Shown here piece by piece: positions 17,822 to 27,000 of a stretch of DNA of 64,000 bases. Origin of the DNA: Klugiella xanthotipulae (lineage in GTDB: Bacteria > Actinomycetota > Actinomycetes > Actinomycetales > Microbacteriaceae). The notes beneath the pieces are model-generated. The model had not been told where the DNA came from, did not search any database, and saw only the letters and a program-made list of their open reading frames with translations. The DNA is taken from positions 62,001-126,000 of the forward strand of contig NZ_VFPN01000004.1 in assembly GCF_006716695.1 (NCBI RefSeq), read 5' to 3'. Within the stretch, counting starts at the first letter, position 1. The number at the start of each line of letters is the position of its first letter. Position numbers and translations under genes: made by a program.

Positions 17822-19204
17822 GTGAGCAAGACCTTCGCCGAGCGGCGACGCATCGTGATCGCTCACGGTATGAGTCGGCACGATGTGGCTGTTCCTTCAG
17901 ACGTTCCGCTCGGTACAACGCTGCGGCACCTCGGATTGGCTACCCAGCCGCATACCGCCCTCGCCATTGGGGTGGATGGGCAGCGGATCGACCTCTCTCA
18001 GCCCCCCTCTGCGGCTATCGTAGAGGGCACCCTGGTAACCGTCGTTGACCTCGCCTCGCTCACGGCCTCCACCGAAAGCGACCGGATGCGCGCCACCGCC
18101 GCATCAAGCTTGCACCGTGCTGTCTGGCTGTTTATCGCGGCGGCGGCCCTCCTCACCGTCGTAAACGGCTGGCTTGACCTCGTTGTTGGGCGCAACGGCC
18201 CGTTGCTTGCCGAGTGGCGGGCGCTTGTGGCAACTGTTTTTGTGGCCGTCGCGTTTGTGTGTGTACTGTCATCCACTCGCTATTCCGTGGGTCACGCGCG
18301 TGTGAGCGCGCTCACGGTGCCCCCCCTTGTCGCATTTACCGCGGGTTTTACCGCAATCTCGCCGACGATAACTGCGGCCCCGCATCTTGCGGTTTTCTGC
18401 GGCCTTGTGGCCGCCGCACTGGCCGCTGGTCTGGTTCACCTTCGCTGCGTCGCTGCCTCCCCGCTGGGAGCTACGGGAACCCTCCTCACCGTGCTGACGA
18501 TCCTGGCGGGGATGTGGGGCCTGACCCTCCTGGTCAACTGGCCTGCTGCCGTTGCCGCCGCTGTTGCTGCGGGTGCCGCACCGCTCGGGCTTCGCCTGCT
18601 CCCGACGACGTGCCTGACGGTTCCCGATGGGCAATTCATCGAGTACGAGCAGTTTTCGAGCACCCGATGGACGGTGCGTGGTCGGCCGCCGGAAGGTTCT
18701 CAACCGGTGCGCTCGCTCTCGGTGGGCGGCCTCATCCTCAACGCCAACGCACAGTTAGCCACGGGCACGATCATCATTAGTGCTCTCCCGGCTGTTATGC
18801 TCCCGGTTGTTTTTCGTGAGCTTCCCGACGATCTCGTTGTACGTATCGGAGCCATCGTGATGTCTGTCAGTATTGCGGTGGCACTGCTTCTCGGACCGCG
18901 GGTTGCCACCGCCGGTATCACGCGCTGGGTGCCGCGAGCTGGCGCGGCCGTTGTCCTTGTTGAATTGGCCTTCACCGCCACCCAGGTCTGGGGAGACACC
19001 ACCTTGGTGTGGCTCGTGACGATTCTGCTGTTGATGGCGCTCGGGATAGGCGCGCTGACCGTTCCCATTTCGCGCGGCGTCCAATCCATGTCGTTGTCTC
19101 GAACAGCCGATATCGTGGAGGCGCTCACCACCGTACTAGCGTTGCCCGCTGCCCTGATCGCCGCCAACATCATCGCGATTGTGCAGGGGGTGGTGTCTCG
19201 ATGA
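17822..19204 (+). CDS. Type VII secretion EccD-like protein (copy 2)
   Basis: 460 residues from GTG 17822, seven bases after AAGGAG. Residues about 10-85 form a ubiquitin-like domain (RRRIVIAHGMSRHDVAVP...AAIVEGTLVTVVDL), followed by about eleven transmembrane helices, the EccD/YukD-plus-membrane architecture. It is clearly diverged from the EccD at 13620-14966. It is co-transcribed with the FHA/RDD gene, the overlap being ATGA. It may pair with copy 1 in a heterodimeric channel, or serve a second complex; the two options cannot be separated by sequence. Confidence 0.8.
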   Translation: MSKTFAERRRIVIAHGMSRHDVAVPSDVPLGTTLRHLGLATQPHTALAIGVDGQRIDLSQPPSAAIVEGTLVTVVDLASLTASTESDRMRATAASSLHRAVWLFIAAAALLTVVNGWLDLVVGRNGPLLAEWRALVATVFVAVAFVCVLSSTRYSVGHARVSALTVPPLVAFTAGFTAISPTITAAPHLAVFCGLVAAALAAGLVHLRCVAASPLGATGTLLTVLTILAGMWGLTLLVNWPAAVAAAVAAGAAPLGLRLLPTTCLTVPDGQFIEYEQFSSTRWTVRGRPPEGSQPVRSLSVGGLILNANAQLATGTIIISALPAVMLPVVFRELPDDLVVRIGAIVMSVSIAVALLLGPRVATAGITRWVPRAGAAVVLVELAFTATQVWGDTTLVWLVTILLLMALGIGALTVPISRGVQSMSLSRTADIVEALTTVLALPAALIAANIIAIVQGVVSR

Positions 19205-21876
19205 CGATGACACACCACCCCGAGACCGATCTCGTCTGTTACAAGTGCGGGCAGGCTCTCCCTCCGTCGGTTGCCTTCTGCATCCGCTGTGGCACGCCAC
19301 TTGCTCTGCGTGGCGAGGTACCAACGGGAGTGGCCCAGCCTCCGATCGCCGCCTCGGCTTACGTGGCCCCGGGTGGGTATCTCGCTCCCGGGACCTTTCC
19401 CGGAGTTGCCCCAGCGGCGGAGGGCCCGGCTGGCTTGGCTCGTGTCGAGGCGGCACCGCGAAGCGGTGGTCCCCTCCTGGGGCCCGGTTTTGACGGGTTC
19501 ACCCCGGCCGGGACGGGACGACGGTTGGCCGCGTTCACAGTTGATGTCGTCATCGTGCTGGTGGTCGGGTTAATCGTTGGCCTGACCACGTCAAGCGTTG
19601 TTTACGGGACCCTTGGCTCGGGTGAGATTGCGGTGGGAATTTGGGCCTGGGAAGCTGTCCGGGGTCGGACATTCGGAAACAGCCTGTTGGGTATCCGCAC
19701 CACCCGCGCTGATCGCCCCGATGCTCCCGGGGTGCTGCGGGCGCTGCTGCGCTCACTCACTACGGGTGCCGGGTTTGTTGTTGTCGGCGTCGGTGCGTGG
19801 GTCATGGTGGGGTCTTCGGCCTGGGATGCGTCTGGACGCCGCCAGGGGTGGCCGGATAAGGTCGCGCGCACATTTTCCGTGCGGGTGCCCACGAAGCGTG
19901 AGCAAGCGCATAATGCGGCCCAACGAGCCCAGGCCGCGCCACAGTACGCAATGCCCCAGCAGATGGTGGTGCCCGTTGGGCAGGCCGGGCAGATGCCGAT
20001 GGTGGATAACTCCCTCCCGTCCTACCCGATGCCACACTATTCCTCGCCACAGGTGACCCACCTCAATCCCGACTCCTCGAACGGTGGCGGCCAGCGTGCG
20101 GTCGCAGCAGACCCGCGCGCTATTCCTGATCGGGATGAGTCGGCATCCGTTCCCCCGGTTCCCCTACCCGGGAGCCACCCGGCGATGCCGTTGATGTCGT
20201 CCGGTGCGACCTCCCCCATGGTGACGATGGGTCAGGGGTCGCCCTGGGTGGCGAGCATCCCGCAGACAGAGCAGACAGAGCAGATCGGGCAGGGAATTCC
20301 GTCCGCTGCCGACATCGATGGGGTGGGAATCTCCAGTCCGCGGGTTGCTCCGCAGGGCGCGCCGCGGGTTGCTCCACAGAGCCCGCCGCGCGTAGTTCCG
20401 CAGGAAGTCCCGGTGCACTCTGCCGCGCCTATGGTGCCCGTGATGCCCCAGTCGCCGACCTTCTCGTCATCGCCTGTGGTACCCGAGATGGTTGTTCCGC
20501 ACTCGGCGGTTGCTCATCCCGAGGCAGGCTCACCAGCAGGGGTGACACCCGAACCGTCGGTTATCGGTCAGGTATCGGCTCCATCTCAGGTACCGGTTGC
20601 TCAGCAGGTGGTTACGGTGCCGCAGGTGGTTACGGTGCCGGAGATGCCTCGTGCGCCGCAGATTCACTCCGAACCACGGCCGTCTGCCCCGTTGCCGGTG
20701 GAGTCGTGGCCCTCCGCCACCCGCCGTGACGCGCTCCCTCCGTCGCTGCCCAATCACCCGATTCAACCAGAGGAATCGAGGGGTTCTCCGGGTGTCAATG
20801 TCAGCTTCGCGGGCCATCCGGGGCAGGTCGCTTCTGCGGCAAACGTCCCGGCGGCGGGCGAGACTCCCACCGCGCCCCACCGGCATCACCTCCTGAACCA
20901 GCCAGCTCCACGGCTGAGCGCCGAGCAACGGGCCGCTCGGCGTCAGGCATTGGCCGAGGCTTCCTCCCCGCACCCCCCGGTGCACCCCCAGGAGAGCCGC
21001 TCGGCAGCGCCTGTTTCTTCAGTGCCTGTTTCCTCAGCGCCTGTCTTACCGGCGGTGCTCACACCTCCGTCAGTGAGCCCATCGACTTTCGCCGGTCCGC
21101 TGGGGCCGCCCAGTGGTCCCCCGTCGGGGGACTACGACATGTCGGAGTCGGGCAGTGGCGGTTCGGCCCGCTCCCGCGCAATGAGGGTCACCGGGCATTC
21201 TCCGCTGGGGGAAGGGTCGGTCGGTTCTGGCGGGGTAGCGGGGTCCGATCCCGGCCTGGCCGCAGTCCTACCGGTATCCACCGCGGCTCCAACGTATTGG
21301 TCACGCCCGGTGGATGCACCGAGCCCAGTTGCCGCGGACGTTCCCCGGCCGACCGTTGTACCCCCTGTGGATGGTGCGGAGGCCACTATTGTGGGAGTCC
21401 CCGTTTATCAGCCGCGTGGTGTCACCGGCACGGTACGGGAGGATGTGGTGGCTCAGCGGGTCGCCTCACTCGACGAGAGGGTGTCGGCCCGTATCCGGCA
21501 GTCACCCCCCGAGCATCCCGAATCGGGTCGTACGGCGACCCACCTCGTCCTCACCTTTGATACGGGGCAGCGGGAACAGCTTGTGATCCCCTGTAGTGGG
21601 TTCATTGGGCGGAAGCCCAAATCGGCCAACGCCGATCTCCGTATGATCGCGGTGCAGGATCCCGATTTCACGGTGTCCAAGGCCCATCTTCAATTTGAAA
21701 TTGTGGCTGGCGAGCTGTGGGTCATTGACCGCACCTCGACGAACGGTACCGACCTCATCGACGAGCAGGGCGTGCCCACACCCGTCCCCCACGGTGACAA
21801 GGTTCGGGTTCCGCTGAACTACCGGGTGCGCATTGGTGAACGCATCTTCGCGGTGAGCGCCTTCACCGCTCCCTAA
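19201..21876 (+). CDS. Zinc-ribbon / RDD membrane / FHA-domain protein
   Basis: An 891-residue multidomain protein. Residues 13-30 are a zinc ribbon (CxxC-x10-CxxC). An RDD-type membrane domain spans about 105-240, with two or more helices. A very long Pro/Val/Gln/Ser-rich, probably disordered linker covers about 240-770 with short repeats such as PRVAPQ and VVTVPQ. The C-terminal 110 residues are an FHA domain (FIGRKPKSANADLRM... VSKAHLQFE ... DRTSTNGTDL). FHA domains bind phosphothreonine, so this may be a phosphorylation-dependent scaffold for the secretion machine. The ATG overlaps the EccD copy 2 stop. The Zn-RDD-FHA combination is typical of actinobacterial membrane sensors; its target is unknown. 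Confidence 0.82.
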   Translation: MTMTHHPETDLVCYKCGQALPPSVAFCIRCGTPLALRGEVPTGVAQPPIAASAYVAPGGYLAPGTFPGVAPAAEGPAGLARVEAAPRSGGPLLGPGFDGFTPAGTGRRLAAFTVDVVIVLVVGLIVGLTTSSVVYGTLGSGEIAVGIWAWEAVRGRTFGNSLLGIRTTRADRPDAPGVLRALLRSLTTGAGFVVVGVGAWVMVGSSAWDASGRRQGWPDKVARTFSVRVPTKREQAHNAAQRAQAAPQYAMPQQMVVPVGQAGQMPMVDNSLPSYPMPHYSSPQVTHLNPDSSNGGGQRAVAADPRAIPDRDESASVPPVPLPGSHPAMPLMSSGATSPMVTMGQGSPWVASIPQTEQTEQIGQGIPSAADIDGVGISSPRVAPQGAPRVAPQSPPRVVPQEVPVHSAAPMVPVMPQSPTFSSSPVVPEMVVPHSAVAHPEAGSPAGVTPEPSVIGQVSAPSQVPVAQQVVTVPQVVTVPEMPRAPQIHSEPRPSAPLPVESWPSATRRDALPPSLPNHPIQPEESRGSPGVNVSFAGHPGQVASAANVPAAGETPTAPHRHHLLNQPAPRLSAEQRAARRQALAEASSPHPPVHPQESRSAAPVSSVPVSSAPVLPAVLTPPSVSPSTFAGPLGPPSGPPSGDYDMSESGSGGSARSRAMRVTGHSPLGEGSVGSGGVAGSDPGLAAVLPVSTAAPTYWSRPVDAPSPVAADVPRPTVVPPVDGAEATIVGVPVYQPRGVTGTVREDVVAQRVASLDERVSARIRQSPPEHPESGRTATHLVLTFDTGQREQLVIPCSGFIGRKPKSANADLRMIAVQDPDFTVSKAHLQFEIVAGELWVIDRTSTNGTDLIDEQGVPTPVPHGDKVRVPLNYRVRIGERIFAVSAFTAP
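20605..20640 (+). repeat. 18-bp tandem duplication in the FHA-protein linker
   Basis: CAGGTGGTTACGGTGCCG occurs twice head to tail and encodes QVVTVP twice. It is one of several in-frame short duplications in the disordered linker, suggesting that linker length changes by slippage. Confidence 0.8.
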
Positions 21877-22083
21877 CAATCGCGTGCGACTGCTGCTTAT
21901 CCACAGGTGACCCTGATTGGTTTGCAGATTGTCGGAGGTGCGTGGAATGATCAACCCAATGCCCACACGGAACACGCGTCGTGGTGGTGGTGCCCCGCGG
22001 GGCAGCCCCGGAGATGCGACACGGAGGGAGACGTGCAGCGGCAGGTGAAGGCGGGGGGTCGTCCGTTCACAGAAGGAATCACG

Positions 22084-23277
22084 ATGGAAGTCGATTACGC
22101 CGAGCTTGCCCTCGTCGGCCAGGTTGTCACCCGGCAACAGGGCCATGTGACGGCTATCCGTGCCTATGTGATGAATACATGCGGCATCCCCTCGGGCGAG
22201 ATGGGCCTCCTGTTACAAGCGGTTTACCCACTCTCAGCGGCGGCCGTGTCTCTCGGCGGCAGAGCGCTCCGCGCGGTCGAGTCAGTTGTGGAGTGGGGCG
22301 CTCGCGCGACCCACGATACCGTCGATGCGTATCTTGCCGCCGATGTGGCCGCTCATCAGGATTTTTCCCGAGTGATGGCCGAACTGGGGGAGTCTCTGCG
22401 CTCCTACCCAGATCCTCGCGAGATACCGCCGACGCTTGGTGGCGCGCAGAGTCGCGCAGCATCCACGTATGGTGAAATGCCCGCGTGGGGTGGCGGGGAG
22501 GGGCTTAAGAACCTTTTCGGGGGCTCCTTAGCCGATGCCCAGGAGGGGGTATCCGGCTGGCGGGGCGGGTCGGTGGGGGTTGTGGAGCGTAGCGACGCGT
22601 CCTCCTACCTGGTGCTCCCTCATCCGGGTGAGACGTTTGTTGACGACCTTCGTCGGGGTGCCGCGCCTCTGCTCGGCAGCGTCGATTGGCTGGCCGAGCA
22701 GCTCCTCGGGTTCAGTATCCTGGAGGAGTGCATCACCACGCCGCTGAGCGGTGACTGGCAGGCTATCGGCTCTGCTGCCGGGGGGTGGTCACACGCAGGT
22801 CGGGCTCTCAGAGAGGTGGCAGGTAACCTCTCGCAGCTACCCGAACAGGTCACCACCTGGCAGGGGCGGGCGGCGGATGCTTTCCGAGCGACTATCCTCA
22901 CCGTGAGCGAGGCTGTGGTGGGTTTGAGCGCCGCGTGCGACGACGTCTCCGGGCTGCTCTCCGCAATTGGCTCGGTGGCCCAGGAAGCCTGTGCACTGAT
23001 CGCTCAGCTCCTCGAATTGATCGCAGAGAAGCTTCTCCGACTGGCGTTGGAGGCCTCGGTTCCCGGGGTCGGCGGGGTTGTTACCGGGGGCGATACGCTC
23101 TCCGGGGTCCGGGAGATCAGGGGGTGGGTAACGAAGATTAACCGGGCACTCAGCCTCATCCTTGACGCAATCGAGGGTTTCGCTGACGCGCGAGAGAAGC
23201 TTCTGCCTGCCGTCCGGGTGCTGGAGGATCTTGCGGAATACGTGGGCCAGAAGACGGCTGGGTCGGTGGTCTCGTGA
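22084..23277 (+). CDS. Large WXG-domain protein, probable type VII substrate or partner
   Basis: 397 residues from ATG 22084, behind GAAGGA. It is mostly alpha-helical. A helical region at about 1-40 is followed by a second long helical hairpin whose turn contains W259-Q-G261 (TTWQGRAADAFRATI), the WXG100 pattern inside a larger protein. The segment after 300 is amphipathic and hydrophobic (ACALIAQLLELIAEKLLRLA) with a Gly/Val-rich turn. I know no named family. Fusion of WXG modules to longer effectors is common in type VII substrates. The GTGA overlap with the next small gene suggests a substrate with a dedicated partner. A weak promoter, TTGCAG (21922), 18 bases, AATGAT (21946), lies upstream. 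Confidence 0.7.
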   Translation: MEVDYAELALVGQVVTRQQGHVTAIRAYVMNTCGIPSGEMGLLLQAVYPLSAAAVSLGGRALRAVESVVEWGARATHDTVDAYLAADVAAHQDFSRVMAELGESLRSYPDPREIPPTLGGAQSRAASTYGEMPAWGGGEGLKNLFGGSLADAQEGVSGWRGGSVGVVERSDASSYLVLPHPGETFVDDLRRGAAPLLGSVDWLAEQLLGFSILEECITTPLSGDWQAIGSAAGGWSHAGRALREVAGNLSQLPEQVTTWQGRAADAFRATILTVSEAVVGLSAACDDVSGLLSAIGSVAQEACALIAQLLELIAEKLLRLALEASVPGVGGVVTGGDTLSGVREIRGWVTKINRALSLILDAIEGFADAREKLLPAVRVLEDLAEYVGQKTAGSVVS

Positions 23278-23711
23278 ATTCACCGGACGACTTCTTCAGC
23301 GACCTTGCGGCCCTCAACGCGCGGGTGGAGACCTCCCTGGGTGAGATCAAGCTGATGCTGTCCCAGGTAGTTGACGAGGCGAGCCGCTCCGCTGAGCGCG
23401 ACGCCGCACACGACGAGGCTCGGGCCATCGCGGCGCGGCGCGGTGACCTGGGGCCGGAGTGGCGCAAGATTCAACATCGACTCGACCTCAACCAGACCAG
23501 CGTGCGCGACATTTTCAGTGGGACCGATGATTCCACCGAGGCGCAGGCGCTGCGGGCGACATCGCAGCAGCGCATTGCCGCCCTGCGCGAAGACCTGGTG
23601 CAGCAGGTGGAGGCGAGCGGAGAGGAGACGGATCCGCTCGTGGACATCCAGAATCTCAACTCCCAGCTGTACGCACGGCTGGACGATATCCGCGATCAAC
23701 TGGGTAAGTAA
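23274..23711 (+). CDS. Small helical protein, unknown, type VII locus
   Basis: 145 residues from GTG 23274, overlapping the upstream stop as GTGA. The sequence is acidic and almost entirely helical with coiled-coil character (ARVETSLGEIKLMLSQVVDE, RIAALREDLVQQVE), and has no membrane helix, cysteine or signal peptide. I do not recognise it. Tight coupling to the WXG-domain protein suggests a chaperone or partner. Confidence 0.7.
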   Translation: MNSPDDFFSDLAALNARVETSLGEIKLMLSQVVDEASRSAERDAAHDEARAIAARRGDLGPEWRKIQHRLDLNQTSVRDIFSGTDDSTEAQALRATSQQRIAALREDLVQQVEASGEETDPLVDIQNLNSQLYARLDDIRDQLGK

Positions 23712-23723
23712 GGTAGGTGACGA

Positions 23724-24017
23724 ATGAGTGCGCTCATCAGGGTAGAGGAGGGCGAGATTACCGTTCTCGCCGCGCGTTTGGAGTCTGCGGTGGCTCAGAT
23801 CCGCGACCTACTCGCGGATCTCGATGGCCGGGTGGCCATTCTGCGCCGCGAGTGGACCGGCGCGGCGCAGCAGGCCTATGCGGATGCTCAGGCCGAGTGG
23901 GGTGCCGAGATTGACCGAATGGTGCGGGTGCTTACCGACGCGATCACGGCGCTCGCCGGGGCCGAGTTGCGCTACGACCGTGCCGAAGACGCTAACACCG
24001 TGCGCTGGGCGTTGTAG
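23724..24017 (+). CDS. WXG100-family protein, third copy
   Basis: 97 residues from ATG 23724, 12 bases after the preceding stop and behind AGGTAGG. The WXG motif is W44-T-G46, followed by QQAYADAQAEW, the usual pattern after the turn. The C-terminus has RYDRAED, fitting a YxxxE export signal. It lies directly before eccC. It is probably the partner of one of the two proteins just upstream rather than of the 15.5-16.2 kb pair. Confidence 0.88.
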   Translation: MSALIRVEEGEITVLAARLESAVAQIRDLLADLDGRVAILRREWTGAAQQAYADAQAEWGAEIDRMVRVLTDAITALAGAELRYDRAEDANTVRWAL

Positions 24018-24035
24018 CCGCTGTGCCCCAGAAAA

Positions 24036-24058
24036 TCGTGCGAGCACGACGGTATAGT
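24036..24058 (+). promoter_or_regulatory. eccC promoter with inverted repeat
   Basis: TATAGT at 24053-24058 is a good -10, 28 bases before the eccC ATG. Immediately before it is the inverted repeat TCGTGC-GA-GCACGA (24036-24049), which would lie between -35 and -10 and so could be a repressor or activator site. No regulator is identified. Confidence 0.45.
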
Positions 24059-24086
24059 AAATGCTGGATTGTGAGGAACCCCCGCC

Positions 24087-27000
24087 ATGTCTGACCCAAC
24101 CCGTGGAACCCCCAGAGTCGCGCCCCCCAAGGTGCCATCGGGTAAATTGTCGATTCAAACGCCGCCGGAGCTAGAACCTGGTGACGGTATTAGCACACTG
24201 CTGAGTTCCATGCTGCCCATGCTCGGCAGCGTGGGTGCCATTGTCATGGTGTCGATGAATAATTCCGGCCCCACCGGCCTGCTCACCGGCGGCATGTTTC
24301 TCATGTCATCGCTCGGGTTTGTGGCGGTGAACGGCTGGCGGCAGCGTTCGCAGCGGGTGGCGGGCATCCTGGCTGCGCGCCGCGAATATCTGATGTACCT
24401 CACCGAGCTTCGACAGACGGTGCGGGTGGCGGCAAAGCAGCAGCGGAAGTCGGCCTACTGGGTTGACCCGGATCCGGCATCTCTTGTCTACGTGGCTGAG
24501 GAACGCAGTCGCGTCTGGGAGCGTTCGTCCGATGATTCCGACTTCATGAGCGTGCGGATAGGTCTGTCCAGTCAGCCGTTGTGCCTCACCCTGGAATCGC
24601 CCGATCTGCCCCCACTAGCCCAGCTTGACCCGGTGGCGGCCTCGGCCGCACACCGTTTTATGGTCACCCACCAACACCAACACGATCTGCCGCGATCCGC
24701 CGACCTCACCAACTTTTCACGCGTGGAGATTGTGGGCCCCCACGAGCCCTATCTACGCTCGCTCGCTCGCGCCATGGTCATCCAGGCCGCTACGCTGCAC
24801 AGCCCCGAGCATCTGCAGATCGCAATTATTGCCGGGGAGAACTCGATTGCCGAGTGGGAGTGGGCCAAGTGGTTACCGCACACCCACTCCCAGCACACGA
24901 CCGATGGCGTGGGTCCGGCCCGTATGATTGCGCCGGTGTTGTCGGAGATTGTTGATCTGCTGCCCAAAGATATTTCCGAGCGTCCCCGTTTTGGCCGTGG
25001 TAAAAGGTCTCAGCTCACTCCGCACCTGCTGATTGTGGTTGACGGTGGCCACGTGCCTTTCGGCAACCCGGTGGTGACGGAGGACGGCGTGCAGGGCGTC
25101 TCCGTGATTGAGCTCCCCACCCGGTGGCAGGAGGTGGAGGACCCGCTGCGGTTGCGGCTCACCGTTGAGCAGCACCCGCCCCTCGACGAGGCGGGTCGCC
25201 CACCCATGAACGTTATTGCGGTGGGGGAGACGCGAGAGGAGATCCGTGCCGACCAGATCACGGTGGAGGAGGCTGAGGCTGCCGCCCGCCGACTCATGCC
25301 GATGTTTAACGGTACCCGTACCGAGGTGGGGGAGTCGCGCGCCGCGACCTCCGCTGAGCTGGTTGATCTGCTCGGTATTGGCGATGTGCGCGACCTCGAT
25401 TTTGACGTGGTGTGGAAGCCGCGCCTGCAGCGCGACCGGTTGCGTGTGCCCATCGGTCTCACCACGGAGGGCATCCCGATTTCCCTCGATATTAAGGAGT
25501 CTGCCCAGCAGGGGATGGGGCCGCACGGCCTCATCATCGGGGCCACGGGCTCCGGCAAGTCGGAGGTGCTACGCACCCTGGTGTTGGCCCTCGCCCTGAC
25601 TCACTCGCCCGAGCAGCTCAACTTTGTGCTGGTTGACTTCAAGGGTGGGGCCACATTTGCCGGAATGGCGGGGATGCCGCACGTCTCGGCGATCATCACC
25701 AACCTGGGTGAGGAACTCACGCTGGTTGATCGAATGCAGGATGCGCTGCAGGGCGAGATGGTGCGCCGCCAGGAGTTACTGCGCTCCGCCGGTAACTTCG
25801 CCAATGTGAGCGACTACGAAAAGGCGCGTATGAACGGGCGCACCGACCTCGACCCGTTACCGGCCCTGCTCATCGTGGCCGACGAGTTCTCCGAGCTCCT
25901 GGAGGCCAAGCCCGAGTTCGTGGAAACATTTGTGAACATTGGTCGGCTGGGGCGCTCGCTCCAGGTGCACCTGCTGCTCTCCTCGCAGCGGTTGGAGGAG
26001 GGAAAGCTGAAGGGTCTCGATTCGCACCTCTCCTATCGCATCGGCCTTCGTACCTTCTCGGCCGCGGAGTCACGCGCGGTGCTTGGCGTGGCCGATGCCT
26101 ACACCCTGCCGCCGATGCCGGGTGTTGGGTACCTCAAACCCGACACGACCACCATGATTCAGTTTCGGGCATCCTACGTATCCGGTCCGCCCCAGTCGCG
26201 TCGTCGCCGATCCGTGGGTCCGGGGGTTGTGTCGAGTGCCGAGCTGGAGATTGAGCCCTTTACCGCTGCCCCCGTGGCTCAGCGCATTGACGCGCGCGAG
26301 CTGGCCCCGGTCGAACCTGAGAGTACTCCAGAACCGGAGGAGGATGGCAGCACCTTCGAGCTGGCGGTTGAGCGGATGCGCGGCCGCGGCCCCAGCGCCC
26401 ACCAGGTCTGGCTCCCACCTCTCGTGGTACCCGCCACCATGGATCAGCTCATGCCCGATCTCACAATTGACCCCGAACTGGGCCTCGTCTCGCGCACCTG
26501 GCGTGATGCTGGCGAGCTGGTTGTCCCGCTCGGTACGGTGGACCGCCCGCTCGAACAGCGGCGCGAAAATCTGACGATCTCACTCGGCGGTGCGGCCGGT
26601 CATATGGCAATCGTTGGTGGCCCCCGCACGGGGAAGAGCACCCTGGCCCGCACCGTTATGGTGGCGCTCTCGCTCACCCACACGCCCGTTGAGGTGCAGT
26701 TCTACGTCCTCGACTTTGGTGGGGGTACCTTCAGCCCATTGGCGAGCTACCCGCATGTGAGCGGTGTGGCGAGTCGCAACGAGCCCGAGGTGGTGCGGCG
26801 GTTACTCGCCGAGGTCACCGGCATCGTTAACAACCGCGAGCAGTACTTCCGAAATAACGGGATCGACTCGATTGAGACGTACCGTCAGTGGCGAGAATCC
26901 GGGCGTGCTGATGATGGCTACGGCGATATTTTCCTGATTGTGGACGGCTGGGCCACGGTGCGCACCGAGTTTGAGAGTCTTGAACCGCTTGTGCTCAACC

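Noticed and set aside
20090-21200. Repetitive Pro/Val/Gln coding DNA as a mobile or CRISPR-like repeat
   Set aside because: The repeats are short, imperfect and in frame, and encode the disordered linker of the FHA protein.
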